DNA of 64,000 bases from Cinclus cinclus (lineage: Eukaryota > Chordata > Aves > Passeriformes > Cinclidae): assembly GCF_963662255.1 (NCBI RefSeq), contig NC_085052.1, forward strand, positions 5,810,807 to 5,874,806. Reading direction: 5' to 3'. Shown here piece after piece: positions 1 to 14,352 of the stretch. Both the position numbers and the translations under genes were made by a program. Positions within the stretch are counted from its first letter, which is position 1. Every line of letters starts with the position of its first letter. The notes beneath the pieces are model-generated. The model saw only the letters and a list, made by a program, of their open reading frames with translations, was not told the origin of the DNA and did not search any database.

Positions 1-3000
1 TGAACCAGAAGAATGTCTTTCATTATGTTTAAAATTGAGTGCGCTTGGTTTCTATCCCCATCAGAGGATAATGAAAACAGCTGGAGCCTAATTATTATAA
101 TTCAGAAATATTCACTGTTATATTCCTCTTTCAATAAGCTTTGTTTTGTGGATATGAGTTGTGTGGAGTTGAGAAGATCAAGAGCAGTTGTGTAGCAGTC
201 TCCTGACTTTCAAGATGGAAAATTCCTGGCCTCCTCTAGTTGAACAAGCACCTCCAAACCAGTGGACAGTCTCCTATTTGATATAGTATTTAGTTCATCA
301 AGCCACAAATATTTCCAGAAAAGGTTACCTGTTCACTGTTAGCCCAGAATTCTGAGCAGTCAGTAGATTGACAGGATATCTCTTTGATAATCTCTCCAAC
401 AAGCTTGAAAAAAGCTGCAATAACTTCAAGTCCCTGACTAATTGTTGTGTAGTGGATTTAGCAACAGGGTTGGTTGAAGGACAGCAAATGAGAACAGCAA
501 ATCTGGCTTATGGTTTGCAAAATACAGAGCTCTAAAATTCTTTGGAGAGCTGCCTCCTTCTCTGCTAAATCTCAGTTTAGTGACTCAGACAGCAATGTTT
601 TGAGGCTTATGTAGAATATACCAATCTTCTCCCCCAAATTTTATTTGTTTCACTTTTACATTTGTATTCTTACAAATGTATGAATTTAATTAAAAAAAAA
701 AGGCTTTACTGATCACTGTTATGATGTTTGTCTGCTGAACACAGGACAATAAAACCATTTGAAATTTGTGTTTTAACGAGACAGAAAAGGAGGAAAGGGA
801 GGAAAACTGCTGCGATTTTATATCTCCCTAGACATCTACTTTTATCTTTTAATTTTTTACTTTAGAGCAGACCCAGAATTATGGTTTTTATTTAATCTGT
901 TGTCAAGTATTGAATGAATCATAGTTTCCCCTTATTGATCTGCTGTAATCTTATAAAATGAATAGTCCTTCCTCCTCAGAGTGAAAAATTAATTAGCATG
1001 AGGGAAGAAATCAGGATATAGCCTGAAACCTTATTGCTAGAGCAGCTTGCTGCCTGTCCTGTGGCCTTGCACGTCCTGCTCCTGTCTCTTGAGGTCCAGC
1101 TCTAGCACCTCTATTTTCACCTTGTTTACGTTGTGGCAAACTGCAGTGAACCTGGGAGATGTTCCCTGTCAGGGTCCAAAACAAATGAAAGAGCATGTTG
1201 TCTCCAAAAGGAGGGTGACCTCAGCCTGGGATCAGGGTCTGCCTGTGCCCAGTGTGGGGAAGGGCAGTGTCAGTATCCTGAGTGCCTCTGTGCTGTCACA
1301 TGTTTGTATTTGTGTCAGCTTCTGCATCAGGCCAACTTCTGACATGCTAGAGGGAATGAAGTGCTGTGTAGAGCAGGGCTGCAGATGAGAAAAGTTTGTT
1401 TTTGCCATGTGTCTGACAAACCACAGTAAGCAAGGTGTGTAAGTACAATCCTGCTTGAACTTTGATCTCCTGTTCTTGTTCTTTTGCCAGTAATGACTAT
1501 TTTAAAGAATGTTTTTGCCAGCACTTTGAAATGCAATTAATGTTTTCTGACTTGTTTTTCATGTGTAGAAGTATCACATCTCACCCTCAGTCCAGCAGAG
1601 AATTACTGTCTTTCCCGAGAATGCAGAAATCCAAATTGGTTCATTGTTTTACTGAAAAAAACACAAAGAATAATTTTATATTCCTCCTTTATGCAGTGCA
1701 GTCTTTGCTCAGTCTGACCTTTTTATTATCTTACACCTTCCTCAACCTGTTTACCAACGTTTCAACCTCCTCATTAAAAGTGAAGAATTGTGCAACTGCT
1801 GAGAAAAGGCTATGAATATTGACAAACACTTGAAACAACAGATCTGTTTCAAAAAGGAACTAGAACTGGTTTGCAGGCTCTGAGAATAGCGTGGGCTGAC
1901 AGTGCACATCCTACTCTCACTGTAGTCTATCATGTCAAACTCCCAGCTAGGGAAATCTCATCACAAGGTGGTGGCTTGGAAAACATGAGACAAACTTTTC
2001 GTTCATCAAAGAGCAAGTGTTTTATTTGCTTTATGCTCTTTCCCCCTGAGATCTATGAAGAAATATAGTGTTAGGCTATTGAAATGTGCATTTGTGAAAC
2101 AGCTTAAAAGGAATCATGGAAAAAACCAGAAAAGAACAGGGGAAATCAGAGGGAAGCAAGTAAAACAAAGCCAGGATGTAAGTGCAAGGATCTCCCTTTC
2201 TACTCACATTCCTCATAACAAACTTACTGAGCATTGCCCAGGAATGGGGTAAAATAAACCTGGAGAAACACAACGCTCACAAAAAGTGCTGCTGTGACAT
2301 CAGGGCATCAGGGCATGTTACAGCTCCTGCAGAAAGAAGAACCATTATGTGTGTGCCCTTTTGCTAATGAACAGGCAACATTAATGAAGAACCTGAGGGT
2401 TAATACGGGGTGGAGAAATATAAATAGGAAAGCAGCATGGAAGAGAGAATAAGAGGCTTGGTTCCATGCTGGCTGTGAGTCAGGAGCTGTCCTAAACATG
2501 CTGAACTGAAAGCTGAGGAGTCTGAACATGATATAGAGGGATTTAGATCGTTTAAAAATTAAATCAAGCAAGGGTAATGTAAGGTCTATGAGGTGGATGT
2601 GTTCTGTGGTGCTATTACAAGTCACTTTAAATTTCAAGGAAAAACTATGCCAGTGTGCATTAATGCACATGAAAAAAAAAGGCAGAGAGCTCAGCAGAAG
2701 TGCCACTTGACAGGAGTGACACGGTGAACAGTTTAAAAGCCTCTGAATGGTTCTTGGAACCAGGAGCCCTACGCAACAAAGACGCAGAAATTCCGTAAAT
2801 ATTGTATTCCAGAACATCGTGTTCTTCTACTGACATTAATAAACATATGGAAAATACACTTATTAAAGGTTAGGTGGAAAACTATTCTGAGAAGGCATTC
2901 TTTGCAAATGTCATCCAGCCTCGTTGCATTTCCAATTTGGGTGGAAGGGTTTTACGTCGTTTCGGCAAGAGCATAAAAATACAGATGATTCATGTATAGA

Positions 3001-5485
3001 GAGTTATTTAAGAAAAAAACAGATGGCATTTTAGACAGGAAAAGGTATTTTGATTATTTGCAATTCTGGGGAAAACTGAGTTGAAAAATCAACATCCAAA
3101 CAAAGGGATTGGTGCCTACATTTGGGTTTTGTGGCTTTTTTGGAAATAAAAAAAAAGATTTTATCTGATGAAAATATGAAAAGCTCAGAAGTTCCTAACA
3201 AGATTAAACTATGAAACAGTTGATTCATAGCAGTTAATGAGAACCATTACAGTTTATTGCTTGACTTTTCTCTCCCTCCTTTTGTCTCTTGAATCATTTA
3301 AAGAAAACTTCTTTGAACATGGCACATTGAAATCAATTGATTAAATCTGATTGTCCTTTTGCTCCATTGGTTGCCAGTGGAAACGAGCACATGTAAAAAG
3401 AGCCTCTACTCTCTCTGTCTGACAAAGGCCAGCAATGCTGATATAGACTCAAAAGCAAAATTGGCCAGCTCTTGTCATTTTCCTGATGAACAGTTCCTCT
3501 CTTACACTTCTTTCTGTCATAATCTTGGAAAACACCACGTTATTCCAGCCAGATTTTAAATTGCCTGAGGGATTTATTTTGTAATTGTCCCACATATTAG
3601 AAATCCAGGTGGTAGGGTAGACCCAGGTGCTTCTTTGCAAATGATGTATGGAGCTGGATTGCAGTTGAAACAATGAAAGACTTTCACAACTTTTCCTTTG
3701 AAATCTTGTCATTGTAGACAAATATTGACAAAAAACTATTTTCCCAAATTCACTGTATTCTTAAGTTTGTTATAAACTGATGAGAATAATTCTTTAGACC
3801 ATGAATTATTTGCCACTGTGGATGGGGTTCTGCATGAGGCAGCCTTGATTCAAGTTGAATTCCTGTGTAACCCTATGTTCAGCTATCAGAGTAGAAAATT
3901 AACAGCTTTGAGGACTGGAGGACAACCAGTAGCCAGTCTGCTCTTGCCTACTGTGGTATTCCCCTAATGTCACTGTGGCATCCCTTTTTAACTTGTGTAA
4001 GGCCTGGACAACCAGAGCTAAAAAAAGTATTATTTCATTATTTCAGGTCCCAATGCTGAGCCTTCCCCTCCTGCTGGAGGACAGAACCATGTTATCATTG
4101 AATTGTCACCAGACTTATTCAATTGCAAGTTGGTGAGGCTCCTGTTGAAGCCATTGAATTTGAACCAGAGCTTCTGGAAGAGGGACATGGACAGAAATTG
4201 TACATGCTCTTAATATTTAGCTGGATCTATTTATGGAAGGGGGCTCTAATAATTAGCTGGGGGAAGTACCTCAGATTTCCCTTCAAGTTCTAAATTGAAA
4301 CTGCCAGCGAGTAGCCTGGAGGAATACTTCAGATTTGTGTGGCTTTCATCTTTCAGTCAGAATACAAATTTTTATGGACTACAGAGATTTTGTACAACAA
4401 TTTCTGTTTAGGAAAGAGCCCCAGATTTCTGGCAACATTTCTCTGAAAAATATCAAGCACTTATTGCTTCTCTAGCAGTCTAAAGCCCTCCCCAAGATCA
4501 CTCCTTGCCATGTCAGTTGGACTAACTTGGAAGACGATTTGATTTAATCTTTTTTATGAAGTAAAAACTATCAGTCAACGATTAGAGGACAGCTGGGCTT
4601 TTTGCTACTTGTGTTTGCCACTTGGCATTGGGCACTGAAAGCCCCGTTGTGGTCCAGCTGCTGCTTTAGTCATGCAGTGTGGTCTGGGCAGCATTGCCAC
4701 CTTCTGAGAAGAGCAGCAGTCAGGACAGGATTAATCCATTTAATCTCAGAATTTAGTGTGCTCGTTGATTGAAATTACCACTTTTTGGTTTTTTTTCAGG
4801 TTGCTATATGGCATTTCTTCTTCTTACTTGGCATTGCTGGTGTGATTTCCTTGTTCCTTTCAAAGGCTTGCAGTGACCTGTTGTAGGCACAGAACTGCAA
4901 GCAGGAGAGGACATCCTGAGCCCAGCTCTGCTGAGCCCAGTAAGGCTTTGTCAGGTTGCTCCAGGCAGTGGCTGCAGTTTGGTTATCTTGAGGATGGAGC
5001 AGCTGCTGCTCAGAGGAGCAGTCATTATCCAAATGGCTCCTGGGTCTGTAGGCATGACAGCTCCAGGGAATGTTAAAATTAATTGAGAAACATGAACTTG
5101 GAGATTAAACTCAGTGTCCCAGCTCCTGTATGAGAATGATTTACTCCCTATGGGCAATAGATCTAATTATATGGATGGGCACAGAATGTACCTGATGGCC
5201 ATCATCTTGAGAGGAGGTTGTCAGGAGGGTCAGGAGGTGTAGCTGTGAGGACAAAGGAGCCACTTCCCTCCATCACTCCTTCTTTGGTGTTACAGATGTC
5301 CTTTCTTTGTAACACTGAAAAAAATGGAGGGAGGAATGGGAAAAGGAGAGGATGCTCCACCCTAATACCTTGTTGCATTAGTCCATCTAAAAAAACACTT
5401 TTGGAAACCCTTGGCTGAGGGCTCAGATCCCATCAGGAGAGCACTTGGCCTTTTATTTGAAAGACTACATTGAGGAGATCCTAGT
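1..5485. other. Non-coding DNA, no gene recognised
   Basis: AT-rich single-copy sequence without clear repeats. The longest open frame (2308-2817, - strand, 169 codons) has no domain, repeat or family resemblance. Confidence 0.6.
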
Positions 5486-5705
5486 CATCACAGAATCTTA
5501 AAAGTCATCTTGTTCCACCCCTTGCCATGGGCAGGGACACCTTCCACTATCCCAAGCTTCTCCAAGTGCTGTCCAGGCTGGTCTGGAACACTTCCAGGGA
5601 TGAGGCATCCACAGTTTCCCTGGGCAGCCTGTGCCAGTGCCTCACTACTCTCTGAGTGAGGAATTTCTTCCCGACAGCTGATCTAAATCTCTCCTCTTTT
5701 CATTT
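5486..5705 (-). mobile_element. CR1 LINE, 5'-truncated 3' end
   Basis: The + strand reads as the reverse complement of a CR1 3' region. Landmarks are the start ATCACAGAATC, CCATGGGCAGGGACACCTTCC near 5526, CTTCCAGGGATG near 5591 and CTGGGCAGCCTGTGCCAGTGC near 5620. Only the last part of the element remains. The reading frame is lost. Confidence 0.9.
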
Positions 5706-8700
5706 CCTATGATTAGCTGACCACGGGAAAGGTAATTTTCCTTCTTTTTTGTAACTTCTTTCTGTTTATATTATTTCAGCTCTGAACAGCAGCAACTCCT
5801 GTGCATTTTAAGTCTTTCAAGTCTGTTTGTGAGTGGCAGATTCTTGAGGCTGGAGGATTTATTGAGAATGTGGGGAGAAGAGAAATTACTTGCAAATTTC
5901 AACTGAACTTAGGAAAGAGATTCTGCCAGAGGGGAAGAGAAGGAATGTTGAAAACCTGCCTTTCTTCAGCATTTTGAAAAATCCTCACTCCAAAGTTGTC
6001 CACATAGTTAATTTTCATGGTGCTATGGGTTTTTTTTTCTCAAAAAGCAAACTTGGCTTTACATATTGACGTTATATTTTGATGTTACATGAAAAGCTGA
6101 AGTAACCCCAGATGGGCAAAGAACAGCCAAGAACGAAATTTTTGTAGATTTTTTTTTTTTTGCTTTACTCCAATCAAGCCCTCATTAATTTTTTTTTTCT
6201 TATGAAGTTCATCCCAGCCAAGTTTTTTCTGAGATTTTTTTGTTTCCTCCCTCAAAACTGACTATGGAACAAGCAGGAAGAGCCATCCTGCCTGGCAGTG
6301 CACTGAGCTGCAACACAACTTGCATGAACTGTAAAGAGGCAGCTGCCAACACTGTGGATGTAAAAATGTGCAGGGCTGTGGCTTCAGGACAGGAGGGGGG
6401 GGATTTGGACAGGCACCTGAGGAAACCAGCTTTGTGGGGTTTCAGTGCTATTCCCTACCCCACCAAAGGCGTGCTTTTGCAAGTGGGTATTCCTGTATGC
6501 CACGGACCCCTTTGGGAAGATTCAAGTGCTGGGATTTGAGTAGCTATGGGATAGACAGAAAGCAAAAATTGTTTTGTGATATTAATAAAAGCATTGCATG
6601 TGTTTTGGTGCTTTGTTTTTGGCTAACTATGGATCCATTTAAGGCTTTCACACAGTTCCAACTCCCATCCGGGATGACATTTGAGAAATAAATTCAACAG
6701 GTAGGAAAAATCACGTGGATTTTTTAACAACTGGTGCTGAAACAAAACAAAACCTAAACTAGAGCACTACACCAAATTTGTGCAATTTTCACTGCTGTTT
6801 CAGATACATTGAATTGTTAACAAAAAATTGTACTGAAGTATAGGTCAGATACACAGCATTTCCATGATAATCCCTCAGTGCAGGATCAGGTCCCTTCTTT
6901 AGCTCATATGGACCTAGAATTCTTGTCTTCCCTCACCTTAAAATAAAATCTGCGTAATTCCTCTGCTGTGTGACAATTTCTCTTTATGCTGGGAAAAGTT
7001 ACAGATGGAGCAGAAGCAGAGGCACAGGGAGAAGAGACAGTCTGGTGGGAGAAGTGTGTCTTAATTCTGTGTATTGCTGCCTGATTAAAATAGCATGAGG
7101 AGTGAGACATGCATTTAGCAGGTGCAATGAACACACTCCATGTTCTTGAATTCCTTCTGTCTAGCTTTTAAACATGTCAATATTTGTTCCAGGAGCAGTC
7201 TTTTGTTTAGGAAATGCTCAGCTGCTGTCCCTGTAGTTTAAATTAATCTCACTCGTGAGCCTTTGTTGTTACAGATGTGTTTGTTACAGGTTCAGTCAGA
7301 AATTCATTTGCTTGTAACCCTGGGATGTAGCATGTGGCTCATGAACATCTCTACCCATGGCTTTAAATAGAAATAAAAACTCTTTAGCAAGATGCACAAT
7401 CAAATCCCAGGCAAGGAAGAGGAGCATGTGCATCAGACATCAATGCAAGGTTTAACTCTTAATGCATGCATGAGTTTATACTCCCCTCACTTCCATAGGA
7501 GGGTATTTTCCTCAGGAAAGGGGAATTTCTCTGGCTAATTGGATGCTGTGTATGGCACAAGTAGCCTCGATCATAACTTAAAGCCTGTAAACCCTTAGTG
7601 AGGAGCAGAATTTCTTCTAGAAAGTCAACCAGCCCTAAAATCTTATAATCTTTAAGAAAACTCTGAGCAACAACAAAACCTGTATTTTCAGAAAATTTCT
7701 CCGATGCCCAATAAACTGCATAGCTGGTGTTTTGTGCCTTATTTTTAGCTTTAATTTATCCAGCTCCAGCTTTGGCATTCAGCTCTCATTATACCTTTTG
7801 CTGATTAATAGTCCCTCCATTACCAGATGTTCTCATCATGTCTGCATGAATTAGAACATCTTCACCTTTTAACCTCCTCTTGCATGCCCTCAATCTGAGG
7901 TCCTTTGAGTCTTTCCTGATAACAGTGGATTCTAGGAAAAGCTGCTGCAGAGCATTTGGTTTCCTGGCATTTTTTAGAAGGTATGGAGAAACTGAGAAAG
8001 TGCTCTGTGGTAGCTGTGCATGCATACAGCCTTGCTTGGTGATTGTGATACAATTCTCTCTCTCTCGGCTTCCTCCAAGTGCTGTTTATTCATACCACAA
8101 AATTAAAGCTGGTCCACAAGACAGCTTTGTGTTTGACAAGTGGTAATTTGGGATCTGTGACTATTTCTGCCCCCATGCTCTTAGCCAAGGCTGTAGGAAG
8201 CCTGACTTGTGTGCAGGGGTATCTGCTTTTGTGTCTCCCTGGGATACAAGTCATTGCTTCATTCTCTGCTGCTGCTCTGTTGGTATAAACCCATCCCTGG
8301 TGGCTTCTGCACGTTTTAGAAAACAACTGAATAAGCCTTTCTCCAGAGCTGGTGTGATAACCTCTTACTCTCTCAAGTATATGTCATCTACATTTGAGCT
8401 CACTTTCTACAATATATTGCTTTTGTGTATATTCTGTTTTTTAAATCCAAGTGACATATGTCAGTGCATTAAATGCTTTACAAAAGCTTATATACATTAA
8501 CACTCATTTCTTCAGCAACCACGTTTGTAACTCATGAAAAATATCAAATGTATTTGTGTGTGAATGCCCATGAGTGTAAATATTTCTGTTCAAGACAAAG
8601 CACGTGGGGATGATTAGAAAAGCCAGACTCAAGGGTTTCTGGACAAAACAGATAGAATGTGTTAGAAAGAGTTAACATATCTTCTTGGAAATTACTTCCA

Positions 8701-10800
8701 GGCCTTGCATTGGATCTACATTTGCATAACAATCACCTTGTCTGACTACTTTCCAGTAATTTGTGTAGATGAAAGGGTAATTTTAGTGTTCTCCATTTGA
8801 TTTAATTTCTATGGCTATCAATAGGATTATATTTTTAAAGTGCAAATGGTTTTCAGTGGAATTCACTCCCTCTTTTTATTTACTTTCCTCTTTGTTTTTA
8901 TTAATTTTACTCAAGGACACTTTAAATACTTATTCATATTTTTGGAGATGAAAGCCCTTTTATACCTGTTATACCCATTAAAGCTGATTGTTATACAGGA
9001 CAGCCAGGGCTTAAAAGAAAAAGTGATGACAGGCTAATGTGTAAAGTAATAAAAAAATAAATCATGCAGTGCAATCTTTGAACTTCAGATCAAACTGTTC
9101 AAAGGATTTCTATTGATTGCTCAAGGCAGTATATTGGTAAATCTGATTCTTACCTTACGGGACAAGACTGTTTCAGTGGGACACTGCTATGTGACCTTTG
9201 ATGTCTGCTCTGTGCTGATTCTCTGCAAACTGTGGGTTATCCTTTGTGAAGGCACCTTTGTGTGATCAAAGGTGAGTGAAGAGTCTGGTTGGTGCTGAGC
9301 CCAGCATGGCTCAGTGTGACCACGACCAGTGGGAGGACAGAAATTCTGCATGGTTGATTATTCCCTCTGCAATTCTTGCTGTCCTGCACTGCCTTGGTGT
9401 AGACAATGCCTTGGAGAAAAAAAGAAATATTTGTTGTCTGACAAAAAGGTCTGAAAACCCTTCCTAAAAGTTTTTATTTCTGGTTGTTGGTTATCTGGGA
9501 AGAGAGGGGGAGAAAGAAGAATTAGAAATTATTGTGTGTCATGCACACAAAAAAAGGGTTTTTCTCTTTCTTAGTTGTCTCATAAACAGGCAGAACTTTA
9601 CTCCCTGCATATGTAGTAGTTCTGTATTGCCTCTTTTTTGCAGACTGCTTCCCCTGGGAAGCTTTTAAGATCATATTTATTTACCTATACTGTGATTCTG
9701 CCACATGGAACCAGATGAATATTGCCACGGGGCTCACTGAATCTCTGTTGAAAACAGCACTGAAACTGTGCTGATTTTTTAACACAGACCTCATCTTCTT
9801 CTCCATTCCCACGTGGAGAGGGAAACAAGCAGAGTGTCCATAAGGTCAGCCAAGAGCCAGAATCACTCTGCTCACAGCTGGGAATTGTGCATAAAAGGCT
9901 CTTTTTCCATCACCACTAATTGCCACATGTATGACTGAAACAACCACTTACCAGAGGGACTCAGCAACGGGGCTGGTTGTTAGGAGACGGCTGGAATTTT
10001 GTACCCGTTGGAGCTTTGGAGAAAAAGATAATTTCTGAGGATGAGTCATGTGGATCTGGCTGCCACTTACTGAAAAATATGTGTGCGTGTGGGATGTTGC
10101 AAAAATTAGCTGGACTCATTGGGTAGCAATAGAATACGTGCAGGGAAAAGATAAATTTGTGAACGCTAAAATGTGGGCAGTAGGGGCAAATAATCTGGTT
10201 AAATAAGCTCTTCCTAGGAACCAGTGAGCTGTTAATAGAATCTTCTGAATTTCAGTCTGGAGACCTTTACCAGAACTGTGGGCACCCTGAGTTTTTTGTG
10301 GCTTTGCAGACACCCACATGCTTTCTGCCACCATCAGAAAGGCACAAGGGATAGTGTCAGGGTCACAGTCTGTCCACCTCCAGCCCCTGGGACTCTCTAG
10401 TGAGTCAGAGATGCAGTGGTTTGAGAACAGCTTGTTAACCAACCCTACTTATTAATAATTTTGTTTTTCAGACTGTTATTTTTAAATGAGACCCAACCCA
10501 GCTCACTGGACAGCTGCCCAAACACTTCTACCAGGTGACATGAGGGGCAGGAATATTGCTGGACTGGGAGATACATCAGCTGGATCTGCTATTTAGAGGA
10601 GTTCTGCATTTCCAAGGAAAACAACTTCTGAGCTCTAATGGCAGCTGTGGCATTACAACTGGTTGGATGGTTAGCTCAGCACAGGCATTTGGAGATTTGG
10701 GTCTGGACATGATCATAATATCAAAAGCCAAGAAATTCTCCACTGCTTCTAACAGAATTGAGCACAGGACCAGAGCTGGGAGGCTTTGGAGGATGGGAAG
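5706..10800. other. Non-coding DNA, no gene recognised
   Basis: AT-rich sequence with short T tracts near 6031, 6153 and 6189. No mobile element or exon is recognised. Open frames are all near or below 110 codons and unlike known proteins. Confidence 0.6.
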
Positions 10801-10940
10801 GTTTGACACCAAGTTGGATGGGGCCCTGATCAGCCTGGTCAGGTGGAAGGTGTTCCTGGTTCCTGCCCGTGGCAGGGGGTTGGAACTAGTTGATCTTTAA
10901 GTCCCTTTCAACAGAAACCATTATTCCACTACTCTATGAA
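10801..10940 (+). mobile_element. CR1 LINE, short 3'-end fragment
   Basis: The stretch reads in the sense direction of CR1: AAGTTGGATGGGGCCCTGA, then GGCAGGGGGTTGGAACTAG, GATCTTTAAGTCCC and a terminal ACTCTATGAA. It includes only the end of the RT-coding region and the 3' UTR. It has several mutations against the usual CR1 sequence. Confidence 0.88.
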
Positions 10941-12772
10941 CTATACACTTGTCACGCAGTCACCATGAACTGGCAAGTGGATTGAAACAAAAAAAGGAAG
11001 GTGATTTTCAAAGATCCAGAATTCAAGTGGTGACTCAGTCAAATTCCTCTCTGCTGACAGGTCTGGGAAGGTCAGAATAGGTAGCCTTTAACAAAGCACA
11101 CATTTTTGAAAGGTCACATGCTGTTTGGATAGGTTTATGAGAGGATCTGGAGTGCCAGCTTCCCAAACAAAGTCACTCCTGTACATCCTCAGAATAAAGT
11201 ACTAATAAATCCTTGCTCTTTTAGTACTTCAGAATAGAATATTCTGTGATTAATGGTTGCAGGGGTAAGTGCCTGAAGCACTGTGTATGTTTAAAAGACC
11301 TTGAAAGACAGCTTTCTCTCTGGTAGTTCAAGCAAAGGTACAATAAGGACAACACAGGATTTTCTGACTCCTAATGCTGCTCTCCTCAATTGGCCTCAAT
11401 CTGATGTTTTAATAGACTGATATCACAAATAAATTGTCTCTGTCAGAGATGTTGGAGAATGTGCCTTTGTCTGGGGTTTTGAATTTTGCTAACACATATT
11501 TTAAGACATAATATTCAGGCTTTTACATTGTGATTTTTATTCTGGAAACAGTGTAAGTTGAGAAACTCACTGTTGCAATATTAACTTTCCAGTCATCCAG
11601 TAAATAAAATAATCCTAATGCTGTTATGAATAGTTTTAAATTACAAATTGGTTTAAATTCCAATAAACTGCCTATTTGAAAACAGTGTCTCTGCTGGGAA
11701 ATATGTGAATCTCATGTAGATAGCACTTGAAAAAAAAAGGTCAGTGCTGCAGTTTATTACTTGGAGAAGGAGGAAATATTTTTAAGCCTATTTTGTGTTT
11801 CCCCAGTAGTATTTATTGCTATGAGCACTAACTGGGCTAACTAAATCAATATTGTTTCCAGATCATATGCTTGGAGTTTTCAAAAATATTAAGTTTCTTT
11901 TCATCTGAGATTTAGCATCTTATCCTTTTAAGATGAATAATAGATGCAAGATACTCTTAATTATTAAACCATGACTTAATAAAGTTACTGGAGGACAAAT
12001 GATAAGTGATCATTTTATGAAGAAATGAACACTGCCATTGATTTTGGATGAGACTCATGGTAATTTATTGCAGCGCTAACATTGGTGATTAACTGTCCAG
12101 CTCAACATGGTTTCAGGGCTGCTTTCTACTGGTTTTTGCAGAGAGAGTGAGATTACAAGTCAAAAATGTTAAGCTTATTCACATCTTTGGTATCTTAATG
12201 AGTTGGAGAAGCTCTGACTGTGGTTTATGTGTTTATTCTGTATCAGCTGCTTTGGAGAACTCTCTACAGCGACCTGAGATTGAAAGTGTTTATGAGAAGT
12301 TCACCTGAAAGGACCCCAGCACCAGAGCCTGAGACTCTCCTGCAGGAATTTATAGCAAGAATTTTCAAAGTGAAAAAGGCAAGATTTTTAGGTTAGCATG
12401 AGTGAACAAATGATCAGAGCTCCTGAGGGTCTCTTGAGTTACTGGTTTTTCTTTAGCATCAGAAGCTTACTGCTTCAGGCAGAATGAATTAATGAATGAA
12501 GGAAGGAGAAAGTTGCTGAGGAGGGGATGAAGAACAAAAAATTTTTCAAAATTTAAGTACTAGATTTCTGTATTTCATGTAATATCTTTTATGCTGATCA
12601 GTTTTCAACATCACAATATTGTTTTATTCTAGTTCTGCAGAAATGCCTGGTATGTAGATCTATGCTCTCCTGTTTGGAAGTTCAAGCTGCATCTTTAGCA
12701 TTACTCAAGAATAATTTTATTTTGGCTTTTCCTGTAGGTGAGAGAAGGCAGGAATTCAGCAGGATGCCTGCC

Positions 12773-12788
12773 AAAAAAAAAAAAAAAA
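12773..12788. repeat. A homopolymer of about 16 bases
   Basis: A run of A following GCCTGCC; no retroposon body is recognised to its left. Confidence 0.9.
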
Positions 12789-14328
12789 GTGCCACGTTTT
12801 AATTGCATGGCTTTGATTTTAAGTCTGTTGCCTAGTGGATAAATTTACGGGTTCAGTGTAGCAGTGTACCTATGTGGTAGGACTTGAGGAAGCAAAAACT
12901 AGGAAGCAAACCATAAAATTATCAATCAGGTGGTCAGCCTAAAACCCAAAGTCAAAAAGTGAAAACATGGCAAGTTTTTGGTAGTTTGTTTTGGATATGG
13001 ATGAATAAAACAGAGAAACCCGTGGGAGAAAACCCCATGGAAAAGGTTTCTCTGGATTAAACCATTGCCTTAGAGGAACCTGGAATGTTGATTGCTGGAA
13101 GGTTTTCACAGGGCAGGCATCAACATATCCTGCTTCTCTTCCCTTTTCCCTTCTCCCAAAAGTCACTACCAATGATAGGCTGCTGGAGTACATACATTAA
13201 TCTAGTGCCACAATTCTTCTATTTCAAAATTTAAATTAATGTAATCACAAACTTAGCTTTGTGACTCCAAAAACCACAAGGTTATTAAAGGGGGAAGAAC
13301 AGGAAGATTTGGTCAGTGTTGGCTTGTCATTACCTTACCACACCTCATTAGATAATCACAATTTGCCTCTTCAACCTGCTGTTATGGGACTATTTCTCTC
13401 CTCACTTATTAAAATTTTTGAAGTCTCATTTATATACCTGAATCATATTTCTAATGAGACATGATCTCAGATTATGAAAGTATTGAAAGCATGTGTGAGT
13501 CATGCTTTATATATGGCATACGAATAATATTTTATACTTTCCATTAACTGCATTATTTTTCATGTTCCTTCTCATAGACCTTTTTTGACTCATCACTGTG
13601 CCTCTTTGCCACCCAAAATTATCTATGTCACTTATTTTTTAGCTGCTTGTATTTTTTCCTCTTTTCAAAGTGTGTGGATATTGTAACTCTGTATGTTCAG
13701 TAACTGTGTATACATAGATAATATCTGTACAAAATAATTAAGCATCATAATTTTAGGCAGAAATATCAAGTTTTCAACACCAAACTTTTATTGACTTGCA
13801 AAATTTAGCAGCTTTTTTTTTTGTTGAATTTGAAGGGAGTTCCTGTGGCAGATTGTGTTACTTTGGGATGGAAAACCTGGCAAACATCTGGTTAACAAAT
13901 GATTTCCACAGCAGAGTTTGTTAGTCAATGTCTTTTCATATCCACCACTAATACTAACTTTACTATGAGAGATTCCCAGTGCCAGTGAGTCCTCACCAGT
14001 TGGTGGTTTTAATGGGGAGCTGAGAACAATGTGGTGAGAAGGTATAAAGGATGTGAGTTTTGAGACAGCTGCTGTGGTGTGAGAAATCTAAGATACCAAT
14101 CTGTATGACCAGGATTTGGTAATCATGTTTTTTATGGAACAATTTATTAGATATCTGGGATAACAAGGACTCTAAGTTGTTTAAGTGTCAAGAGATTAGT
14201 AAAAAGGAAGACTCCAAATACCTCGTCATGTGTGGGGACAGTGCAGACCACATTGTGCCTGCCTGGTGTCAAAAATACCCTACAAGCAGCTTGAGCCTCC
14301 CCTCACGAGTCTTACAACAGGATAACTC

Positions 14329-14352
14329 TTTTTTTTTTTTTTTTTTTTTTTT
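14329..14352. repeat. T24 homopolymer
   Basis: There are 24 T on the + strand. No retrogene or SINE is recognisable on either side. Confidence 0.95.

Noticed and set aside
2308..2817. 169-codon open frame on the - strand
   Set aside because: No recognised domain, no repeat match and no nearby splice pattern; plausible as chance in a 64-kb window.
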